The position numbers were made by a program, and so were the translations under genes. Positions 35,540 to 43,700 of a stretch of DNA of 64,000 bases are shown here, one piece after another. Within the stretch, counting starts at the first letter, position 1. The number at the start of each line of letters is the position of its first letter. The notes under the pieces are model-generated. The model did not search any database. It had not been told where the DNA came from and saw only the letters and a program-made list of their open reading frames with translations. The stretch comes from Leptospiraceae bacterium (GTDB lineage Bacteria; Spirochaetota; Leptospiria; Leptospirales; Leptospiraceae): the NCBI GenBank assembly GCA_024233835.1, contig JACKPC010000003.1, positions 590,501-654,500 on the forward strand. Reading direction: 5' to 3'.

Positions 35540-35573
35540 AGAGCAAGCGGGTTTGTTCCGCTTGCTTTTTTTA
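35540..35573. terminator. Bidirectional rho-independent terminator
   Basis: AGCAAGCGG (35542-35550) pairs with CCGCTTGCT (35558-35566), followed by six Ts on the plus strand. It serves the acyl-CoA dehydrogenase gene; the minus-strand gene ends at 35571, inside it. Confidence 0.85.
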
Positions 35574-35885
35574 TGCCCGGTTGTAAATCCATAAGCTTAA
35601 GAGGATAATATAGACTAGCTCTAATATAATACACATAAAAAACCAGGCAGCTCCTTCTCCGAAAAGAACTTTGACAAGCGCGTAAAATCCCGGAAATAAT
35701 GAGAATACGCCAAAAGGAATATACATCCAGAATTGTGTAGCTTTTTTAATAAAAAACTTAAAGCTTATAAATAGACCCAGAGAACCCAGGCCTCCGAAAA
35801 GAAGAAAAGAAATAATCAATAAAAACAAGAAAATACCGGGACCGACCGCTCCGGAGGTACTCATGCTTTGAGCAAAAAGAATCAT
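35571..35885 (-). CDS. Small membrane protein, function unknown
   Basis: The 104-residue protein has three hydrophobic segments at about 17-37, 50-68 and 80-100, with short positively charged loops, so it should be an inner-membrane protein. I recognise no family. A ribosome site AGGAG lies about six bases before the ATG on the minus strand. It stands alone between a convergent dehydrogenase gene and an SDR gene. Confidence 0.72.
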   Translation of the reverse strand: MILFAQSMSTSGAVGPGIFLFLLIISFLLFGGLGSLGLFISFKFFIKKATQFWMYIPFGVFSLFPGFYALVKVLFGEGAAWFFMCIILELVYIILLSLWIYNRA

Positions 35886-35963
35886 AGATTCTCCTTATGT
35901 TTGATTTATCGAATATTCTTTATATCTAAAATTCTACAAGTACTTTCACGTTTCGAAATCTTT

Positions 35964-36698
35964 TTATTCGTATATCATTTTTTTTGTCATACCTCCGTCG
36001 ATGATTAGGTTGGTTCCTGTGATAAAACCGGCTTCTTTAGAACTTAAGTATAGGCAGGCGGATACAATGTCATCCGGGTAACCGACTCTTCCGGCAAAGT
36101 GTTGTTTATGCTCGCTATCCTTCAAATCTTTATAGTTTTTTGTTTCTATCCAGCCGGGACTGATACAGTTGACCCGGATTTGTTTATGAGAAAGAGAAGC
36201 CGCCAGGGCATGGGTAAGGGAGAGAAGTCCTCCTTTAGAAGCGGCATAGGCTTCGCTATTTTCTTCTGACATAAAAGCCCTGGTAGAAGAAATATTAATT
36301 ATCGATGCACCCGGCCGCATTAGTTTTGCGGATTCTCTGGCCAATAAAAAAGCAGCTCTAAGGTTTGTGTTGATGACGCTATCCCATTCTTCTATGGAGA
36401 GTTCGAAGGGAGACTTCCAGATCCCAAAACCTGCATTGTTAATAAGAATGGAAAATTCCTTATATTCCTGTTTTAGAATATGGAATAAATCAGTAATTTC
36501 TTCTGCCTTACTGATGTCGCAATAAAAAAAGCTAGCCTTTTTATCTTTGGATTTTAATTCTTCCGCTAAAATGTTTCCATTTTCTTTGTCTTTATCAATT
36601 AGGATAAGATTCGCATGGGTTTCACTGTAGCCAAGAGCTAAAGCTTTGCCGATTCCATTGGCAGCACCGGTAATGATTACATTGAGGTTTTTTTCCAT
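35964..36698 (-). CDS. Short-chain dehydrogenase/reductase (SDR family)
   Basis: The 244-residue protein is a classical SDR that oxidises or reduces a hydroxyl or keto group using NAD(P). The cofactor motif is TGAANGIG (residues 10-17), NNAG is at 87-90, catalytic Ser is at 137 or 138 (NISSTR), and Tyr151-Lys155 form YAASK. Asp35 after the second strand (LILIDKD) suggests NAD rather than NADP. The substrate is unknown. It is in the same direction as the CAP lipoprotein gene, 32 bases downstream. Confidence 0.92.
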   Translation of the reverse strand: MEKNLNVIITGAANGIGKALALGYSETHANLILIDKDKENGNILAEELKSKDKKASFFYCDISKAEEITDLFHILKQEYKEFSILINNAGFGIWKSPFELSIEEWDSVINTNLRAAFLLARESAKLMRPGASIINISSTRAFMSEENSEAYAASKGGLLSLTHALAASLSHKQIRVNCISPGWIETKNYKDLKDSEHKQHFAGRVGYPDDIVSACLYLSSKEAGFITGTNLIIDGGMTKKMIYE

Positions 36699-36729
36699 AA
36701 TGTAGAATCGTGATTTTTTTGTATCGTTT

Positions 36730-37407
36730 CTAATAAGGTTTTTGTCCTACATAGTTTCCGGGAGGACTATAATTACAGCCCCAGATTTCAGCACCGCTCG
36801 GACATTTAGCTGCATAACAGCCTATCTTAACTGAGGTTTTCCAAACGACCTGAGTATAATGTCCGCAGACCTGTCCGGACTGGCAGGTATTGCTAGAGTA
36901 GGTGTAGTATTGCTTTTCGCTATACCAGGCTTTTACTACATCATCGGCTTTTGCTCCTGCGGCGGATCTCCAATATAGATTTTCACCGTAACCCGGGTTA
37001 CTCGGTCCTGCTGTATGGCTCATGGTGCAATTGTTCTGATTGGCCAGATATTCTACCTTGCTTTTAGCGTAAGTAGCAACTGTACTATCCCAGCTTACAT
37101 CAGGCAGAGAAACTCCCTCTGAGGCTCTGTACGTATTATGCGAACTGACAATCCCGGAAACCTCGGTATATTCGCCTGTGCTTGTACTGCCAGTGCCAGT
37201 TCCGGTAGTAGTTCCTGTACCTGTTCCGGTAGCTGGTGTTGCAGATAAGGCTCCTAAAATAAGTAGAAGTTTATCCTGATCTTTCTTTTTTACGTCTGTT
37301 TCACATTCTGATTTTAATGAAAGAACATCTGAGGGACATTTCGAAAGATTCTGAATGCAGCTTACGAAAAAGAGCAATAGAAATATAGGAATTAATCTTA
37401 TTATCAT
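36730..37407 (-). CDS. CAP/SCP (PR-1-like) lipoprotein
   Basis: The 225-residue protein has a lipoprotein signal (FFVSC, Cys17) and a Gly/Thr-rich linker at about 58-80. A CAP domain fills residues 85-225: HNTYRASEGVSLPDVSWDS, YGENLYW, then CGHYTQVVWKTSVKIGCY and WGCNYSPPGNYVGQKPY. His and Glu residues typical of the CAP cavity are present, and at least six Cys would form disulfides. The C-terminal half resembles plant PR-1 proteins more than typical bacterial CAP proteins. Members bind sterols or lipids, or act as proteases; the role here is unknown. It is anchored at the outer face of a membrane. Confidence 0.88.
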   Translation of the reverse strand: MIIRLIPIFLLLFFVSCIQNLSKCPSDVLSLKSECETDVKKKDQDKLLLILGALSATPATGTGTGTTTGTGTGSTSTGEYTEVSGIVSSHNTYRASEGVSLPDVSWDSTVATYAKSKVEYLANQNNCTMSHTAGPSNPGYGENLYWRSAAGAKADDVVKAWYSEKQYYTYSSNTCQSGQVCGHYTQVVWKTSVKIGCYAAKCPSGAEIWGCNYSPPGNYVGQKPY

Positions 37408-37519
37408 AGTGAATCTTTTTGCATAGAACTCCTGGTTTGAAAACCATTTTTTATGATTCCAAAATTTATGTTGATATGTGTTGTATAAATTCGATATATG
37501 GACTCGGAGGTAGATTTAG

Positions 37520-38032
37520 ATGTCTGAAGAAATAAGCATAATCGAGAGACCGAGACAGCATTCCCTGTGCATAACGGAAACAGTAGGTACTATGAAACTG
37601 GGTAAGATAATGGGACCGGCGTACCATGAAATACTAAATCTTATTACTAAGCAGGGCCTGAGTTGTACAGAAAAAGATGTTCCTTTTACGCAATACAATC
37701 ATCTTGATTGGGACAGGGTAAATCAGACAGGTTTTTTTGCTATGGTCTATTTGTTATTTTTCCATAAGTGGAACATTGATATGGGAATACCCTGTCCGGA
37801 ATCGGCTCAGGGCGAGGGGAGAATTAAGAAGTTATATGTAGAAGAAGGAAAATATGTGCGTATGATTCATACGGGTCCCTATCAAAAAGTAGGAGATACC
37901 TATAAGAAGATTATAGAATATGCTAAGAAAGAGAACCTGCAACTTAAAAATCATTCTTTAGAATTTTACTTGAATGATCCGAGAAATACACCTGAATCCG
38001 AATTAAAAACAGAAGTATTAGTTCCTGTATAA
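37520..38032 (+). CDS. GyrI-like / AraC effector-binding domain protein
   Basis: The 170-residue protein fits the GyrI-like small-molecule-binding domain: two strand-helix-strand repeats, the first at about 15-65 and the second at about 100-170, ending EFYLNDPRNTPESELKTEVLVPV, the family's conserved tail. No DNA-binding helix-turn-helix is present, so it is a free domain. Such proteins may bind drugs or other hydrophobic ligands. GGAGG lies just upstream of the ATG. It is divergent from the CAP lipoprotein gene. Confidence 0.85.
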   Translation: MSEEISIIERPRQHSLCITETVGTMKLGKIMGPAYHEILNLITKQGLSCTEKDVPFTQYNHLDWDRVNQTGFFAMVYLLFFHKWNIDMGIPCPESAQGEGRIKKLYVEEGKYVRMIHTGPYQKVGDTYKKIIEYAKKENLQLKNHSLEFYLNDPRNTPESELKTEVLVPV

Positions 38033-38127
38033 TTGTTATCTCCTGTTTATCCGGATTCTTATTTGACCCTTATGTAGGTATCCGGTTTTCTGTTTACAAA
38101 AAAGGCTCTAATTCTAAAAGGGTTCCT

Positions 38128-39489
38128 ATGCAGGTAATAGAAGCAACAGGTGAAATACACACGAGTCGTATCAATCGGGTTTACGTAGAAACTTATGGTT
38201 GTCAGATGAATGAATACGACTCCGGACTCGTGAAGAATCTCATGCAAAAAGCTGAGTTTACGATCTCGAAAAATCCGGAAGAATCCGATGTAATTTTCTT
38301 AAATACCTGTGCTGTTCGAGAGAATGCCCATGCAAAAATTTATTCTCGCTTGCAAAACCTTGGATACCTCAAAAAACGTAATCCGGCCCTTGTAATTGGT
38401 GTTTTAGGTTGTATGGCTCAAAATCTCGGAGATGACCTGTTTCACCAGGAGCTTCCACTGGATATAGTTGTAGGCCCGGATAATTACCGGGATTTACCTG
38501 AGCTGATTACAAAAATTCGGGAGGGAGAGTCTTCCCTTAATCTTACCCGTCTTTCTAAAACCGAGACCTATGATGAACTCAAACCATCAGTCATAAATGG
38601 AATCCAGGCGTTTACAACCATTATGAGGGGCTGTAATAACTTTTGTACTTTTTGTGTAGTTCCTTACACAAGAGGGAGAGAAAGAAGCCGTCCTATAGAA
38701 TCTCTTATCGAGGAAGTGAAGGATCTGGTGCAAAAAGGAGTAAAGCAAGTAACCTTACTCGGCCAGAATGTAAATTCCTATCTTTACGAAGCTCACGATT
38801 TTGCTTATCTCGTAGAACAACTTTTAAAGCATACTTCGATTGAGCGTATTCGATTTACTTCCCCCCACCCCAAAGATTTTCCGGGACATCTTCTGAAACT
38901 TATGGCAGGAGAAAAACGTTTTTGTTCCAATATTCACCTTCCTTTGCAGGCCGGAAATACCCGTATCCTCGAAGAAATGAAGCGAAATTATACCCCGGAA
39001 GAGTTTTTATCTCTCGTAGATACCATTCGAGAAACAGTCCCGGACTGCGGTCTTACGACAGATATTATTGTGGGTTTTCCCGGGGAAACAAAAGAAGAGT
39101 TCATGGATACTCTCAGAGTCGTAGAAAAAGTCCGCTTTGACATGGCATTTATGTTTAAATACTCGGAGCGAGAAGGTACAATAGCTCAAAAGCGTTTTCA
39201 GGACGATGTTTCGGAAGAGGAAAAAGGCCATAGATTGACCGAGCTGGTGGAGCTTCAAACAGGAATTTCGGCTGAGAAAAACCGGGAAAAGCAAGGTAAA
39301 GAATTTGAAATTCTTGTGGAAGGCACATCTCGTAAGTCAGAAAAAGAACTCTGCGGTCGGACGGACTGTGGAAGAATGGCTGTCTTTCCCATCCCTGAAG
39401 AAAAAAGTTTAAACGACTATCTTGGATCCCTTGTTAAGGTAAGGGTTAAATCCTCCAGTTCCGCAACTCTTCGAGCTGAGCTTATCTAA
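38128..39489 (+). CDS. miaB: tRNA-2-methylthio-N6-dimethylallyladenosine synthase
   Basis: The 453-residue radical-SAM enzyme adds a methylthio group to i6A37 of tRNAs reading UNN codons. The N-terminal methylthiotransferase domain has three Cys (YGCQMNEYDS, NTCAVRENA, VLGCMAQ) for the auxiliary 4Fe-4S cluster. The radical-SAM motif CNNFCTFC is in MRGCNNFCTFCVVPYTRGRE. The C-terminal TRAM domain runs from about 385. The motif YTRGRE separates MiaB from MtaB-type paralogues. A hairpin follows the stop. Confidence 0.95.
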   Translation: MQVIEATGEIHTSRINRVYVETYGCQMNEYDSGLVKNLMQKAEFTISKNPEESDVIFLNTCAVRENAHAKIYSRLQNLGYLKKRNPALVIGVLGCMAQNLGDDLFHQELPLDIVVGPDNYRDLPELITKIREGESSLNLTRLSKTETYDELKPSVINGIQAFTTIMRGCNNFCTFCVVPYTRGRERSRPIESLIEEVKDLVQKGVKQVTLLGQNVNSYLYEAHDFAYLVEQLLKHTSIERIRFTSPHPKDFPGHLLKLMAGEKRFCSNIHLPLQAGNTRILEEMKRNYTPEEFLSLVDTIRETVPDCGLTTDIIVGFPGETKEEFMDTLRVVEKVRFDMAFMFKYSEREGTIAQKRFQDDVSEEEKGHRLTELVELQTGISAEKNREKQGKEFEILVEGTSRKSEKELCGRTDCGRMAVFPIPEEKSLNDYLGSLVKVRVKSSSSATLRAELI

Positions 39490-39493
39490 TAAA

Positions 39494-39522
39494 TAGAGCA
39501 AGGTTTTCCACTTGCTCTTTTC
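39494..39522 (+). terminator. Terminator after miaB
   Basis: GAGCAAG (39496-39502) pairs with CTTGCTC (39511-39517) and is followed by TTTTC. The T-run is short, so strength is uncertain. Confidence 0.7.
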
Positions 39523-39593
39523 TTCCCGTTTCTCCAGCATACTCTTACAGCGTGTCTTAAAATAGACTTATCTATTAAAGAAAAGCAAGCTGC

Positions 39594-39627
39594 AAGAGCC
39601 TGTAGCTTCATTTTCAGACAGGCTCTT
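39594..39627. promoter_or_regulatory. 10-bp hairpin in the leader of the TAXI gene
   Basis: AAGAGCCTGT (39594-39603) pairs perfectly with ACAGGCTCTT (39618-39627) around a 14-base loop. It ends 25 bases before the TAXI start codon. There is no T-run, so it may stabilise the 5' end of the mRNA or control it. Confidence 0.55.
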
Positions 39628-39652
39628 ATAATAAATCACAGGAGAAAAGCGT

Positions 39653-40588
39653 ATGAAACGTATACTTATCCTTGCCCTTGTGGCTATTTTTGCAGTATTT
39701 AACTGCTCCAAACCTAAAGAAAAACTAAGCATACTGACCGGTGGTCAGGATGGAAACTATTACAAAGCGGCACAGGAACTGAATGAAGTTCTAAAAAAAG
39801 GTTTCTTTGAATTGGATATTAAAGAATCAACAGGTTCGATTCGCAATATCGGTCAATTAGGAAGTGGCGCTGTGAATTTGGCTTTAGCTCAATATGATGT
39901 AATTATTCTCAATGCACTTTATTTAGATGAAGAAAGTAAGAAGCTGGTTAATAATTGTCATGTGGTAGCACCTATGGCCTATGAAGTGATTCATATTCTT
40001 ACCCATAAAAATTCCGGGATTAATACCCTTGATGATCTGAAAGGAAAAAAAGTTGTAGTAGGTCAGGAACGTTCGGGAACCTGGGTAAGTGCTTACCTGA
40101 TTATGAAAGCGGTTCATGATATTAATATTACAAAAGATTCTAATATGATACACCTTCCTGATAAAGATGCCATTGCTAAGCTATTGGCAGGAGAAGTGGA
40201 TGCAATGTTTCTTACTTCGATGGAAGGAGTTCCCCTGTTAAAAGATATTCCGGCATCTGAAGAAAGTAAAATAAAACTGGTTTCTGTAGGATCGAATTAT
40301 CAGATTCCCCAGTTAATTCAGAATTTCTATTTTGTGAAACAACTCTCGGCTAATACTTATCCCTGGCAAAAAGAAGATGCTTTTACTTATGCTACTCCTT
40401 CTTATCTCTTAGCCAATAAATCTTTCAGCCGTGAAAAAGTTAAGAAGATTGCAGAACTTGTTTATAAAAATGCGGATACACTGAAAAAGAAAAGTTCTCT
40501 CTGGAATCTTGTAAGTGAAGAAAAAGCTCGTAAAGATATTAAGAATAAAATTCCTTATCACGTAGGTGTGAAAGATTATTTAAAATAA
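39653..40588 (+). CDS. TAXI-family TRAP solute-binding lipoprotein
   Basis: The 311-residue protein has a lipoprotein signal peptide (VFNC, Cys19) and then a TAXI-type periplasmic binding fold. The typical segments are LSILTGGQDGNYYKAAQELNEVL, ESTGSIRNIGQLGSGAVNLALAQYDV, and LKGKKVVVGQERSGTWVSAYLIM. TAXI receptors feed a TRAP transporter with carboxylates such as glutamate. No TRAP membrane gene is adjacent or in the window, so the partner must be elsewhere, or the protein works alone as a sensor. AGGAGA precedes the ATG. Confidence 0.9.
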   Translation: MKRILILALVAIFAVFNCSKPKEKLSILTGGQDGNYYKAAQELNEVLKKGFFELDIKESTGSIRNIGQLGSGAVNLALAQYDVIILNALYLDEESKKLVNNCHVVAPMAYEVIHILTHKNSGINTLDDLKGKKVVVGQERSGTWVSAYLIMKAVHDINITKDSNMIHLPDKDAIAKLLAGEVDAMFLTSMEGVPLLKDIPASEESKIKLVSVGSNYQIPQLIQNFYFVKQLSANTYPWQKEDAFTYATPSYLLANKSFSREKVKKIAELVYKNADTLKKKSSLWNLVSEEKARKDIKNKIPYHVGVKDYLK

Positions 40589-40610
40589 AGAACCAATAAT
40601 AATATATATT

Positions 40611-40650
40611 GAGGATGGGGTGAAAGCCCCTCCTGTTCTATTTTTATTTT
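40611..40650 (+). terminator. Hairpin and T-rich tract after the TAXI gene
   Basis: AGGA-T-GGGG (40612-40620) pairs with CCCC-TCCT (40627-40634) over TGAAAG, and a T-rich stretch follows. It also belongs to the dispersed GGG-CCC-TCCT hairpin family. Confidence 0.62.
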
Positions 40651-40737
40651 CTGCATCCATACTTCATAAATAAATTCTATTGCTAGGACTTTTACCGGAT
40701 TGAAATCTGGCCAAATCAGGGCCTTAGAGAGAGTCTA

Positions 40738-43700
40738 ATGAAAAAATATAATACATTTGCTGGTGTTTTTACTCCGTCCATTTTAACCATTCTCGGTGTT
40801 ATCATGTATCTACGTTTACCCTGGATTGTCGGACAGGGTGGACTCTGGATGTCTATAGGAATCATCGTGGTGGCTCATATCATTTCTTTTACTACCGGTC
40901 TTTCTGTGGCTTCTATCGCAACAGATAAAAAAGTAAAGGCAGGTGGTTCCTATTATATGATTTCCAGAAGTCTTGGTCTTCCCATAGGTGGCACTTTAGG
41001 TATCGCCTTATTTGTAGGAATGTCCTTTAGTATTAGTCTTTATCTAATTGGTTTTTCTGAAAGTTTTCTTTCTTTTTGGGGAATGGAAAAAAGTATTCAC
41101 AATATTCGTCTTGTGGGTAGTGCATCTTTATTTATCGTAGCTGTTATTACCATAATCAGTACTTCTCTTGCAATGAAAACCCAGTATTTGATTATGACGG
41201 CCATTTTAGTATCTCTTGTTTCTGTTATATTCGGTAAATCAAATAATCCGGGTTTTGTTCCGCATCTAAAACCTTTGCCGGGTGCTGAGTCCTTTGCTAC
41301 TTTATTTGGAATTTTCTTTCCCGCTGTGACAGGCTTTGAAGCCGGTGTATCTATGTCCGGTGATTTACAGAATCCCAAGCGTTCGATTCCGATTGGTACT
41401 ATTACAGCCATTATTGTAGGTTTTATTGTTTATCTGGGTCTTGCTGTTTTTTTTGCTTACCGGGTAGATTCCAAAGCTTTATCTTCCGATGGAGATGTTT
41501 TACAAAAGATTAGTTTTTCTGTGCCCTTATTACTGGCAGGTATTTGGGGAGCAACAATTTCTTCGGCTATAGGAAGTATTTTGGGTGCTCCGAGGGTGTT
41601 ACAGGCTACCTCTATGGACAGGATCACTCCTTCTATTTTCGCACGGGGGTACGGAAAAACGGAAGAGCCAAGAAACGCATTGCTTCTCACCATATTTATT
41701 GCAGAAGTCGGAATTCTTATAGGTGAATTAGAAATCATCGCCAGGGTAGTTTCTATGTTCTTTATAACTGCTTATGGTTTTTTAAATTTGAGCTGTGTAA
41801 TCGAAAACTGGGTAAGTCCGGACTTTCGACCCGAATTCAAGATTCCTTCCTGGGTAGGACTTTTAGGTACTATAACCTGTTTAATCATCATGATCCAGCT
41901 CGATTTATTAGCCATGCTCGGTGCCACCTTTATTATGAGTTTGCTTTTTTTATATATTAAAAAAAGAGAATTAAATTTAGAAGGAGGAGATGCTTTAAAA
42001 AGTATCTGGTCGAGCCTTGTACGTTATGGTCTTTATAATTTAAGTCACGGTTCTATGCACCAGAGAAACTGGAGACCGAATATATTATTATTTAGCGGTG
42101 GAACCGAATCGAGACCCTATTTGGTGCAACTATCGAGGGCCCTGGCAGATAAAAGAGGTATTATCACCAACTTTCATCTTCTTGAAAAGAAAGACGAGAA
42201 TCCGGTAGCCCGTTCCCGAATTTTAAGTGATGAGGCTGAGGAATCAGAAGGTATTTTCACCAGGGTGATGGAATGCGAAGATGTATATGGTGAAATTAGT
42301 CAGATTTCTCGTTTTCATGGATTTTCCGGTATTGAACCCAATACTGTTTTTTTAGGTAGAGCAAAGAATCTTTCTAATGCAGAAAAATTTGCAGAACTTA
42401 TCTGTGACTTTGAAAACATGGATTATAATGTTCTAATGCTTGATTATAATAAAGAAAGAGGATTTGGAGATATGTCTTCTGTAGATATATGGTGGTCGGG
42501 ACATGGAAATAATCTCTCCTTTGCTTTTTCTTTAGCGAGGTATTTACAGTCTTCTGTATCCTGGTCATCTGCTGAATTTCGTTTTTTACTCATAAGTTCG
42601 GACAGATCCAAATTAGAATCTATGGGTTTGCGATTAGAATCAATTCTAGCAGAATACCGGCTTCATGGAAAAGTAAAGGTAATATATAATGAAGATAATA
42701 AGCGTCCATTTTACGATGTGATTCAGGAAGAGTCACGCGGCACTGATCTTGTATTTTTAGGCTTACCGAATTATCGTATGGAAGATGTTTTTAGTATTGA
42801 TAGAAAAATTTCTCATTTTTCAAAATCCCTCGGAAGTATTCTCTGGATAAAAGCTTCTTCTTATTTTCACCGAATATCGTTTGGTTCTTCTGTAGTAGAA
42901 AAGAAAAAAGAGGTAGAGCAGGAAAGCTTACCGGGATATGATTTTGGAAATCATCCAATAATAAAGGATTTGTTAAATTCTAATTTAAAGAATTTAGAGA
43001 ACCTTTTAATTCAGTTCTATGATTCTTCCTTTTCTTCTTTTTATGATGGACAGTATTACTTTCTAAAAAAATTTCGTGATGAAATCGAAAAAACTTATAA
43101 AGAAATCCATCATCCACCCAAAGTGAAAAAATCTATAGATTATCTTGATGTAGATCTATATGAATTACTATATTCTTATGGCAAAGAAGAACTGGTATCT
43201 GTTTTGGAGATCATGAAGCAAAACGAAGAAACAGCTATTCATAAGCTTAACGATTATCTACGCTCTTTACCTTCTCGTGTAAGTATAAGTAAGAGAGTAG
43301 AAGACTTAAAAAAAGAATATGAGGGAGCTTTTTCTGAAAAGTTCTTGGGTATCTTTCCAAAAAAGAAACATAATTATTCAATCCAATACAGAGAGATTAT
43401 GAGATATTTTATAGATGAGTTTATAAGTTCTGAAGTAAAATACTATTCAAGAAAAATATTAGAGCAGTCTTATGAAATGTTACAAGAGATTTATAAACTG
43501 AGAACTTTTGTTACAGAAGAAAAGTGTAAAGAATTCAATAAAAAAGAAAAGCAAAACAGGCAAAAATTATTTATCCAGTATCTTGAAGAAACAGATATAC
43601 TATTACTCAATATAGGTAAAGAAGAATTATTAAATAAGAAAAAACTACTTTCCGGTGTAAGGGTTTTCTTACAGCGTTCCAGAGACATATTTGAACACCC

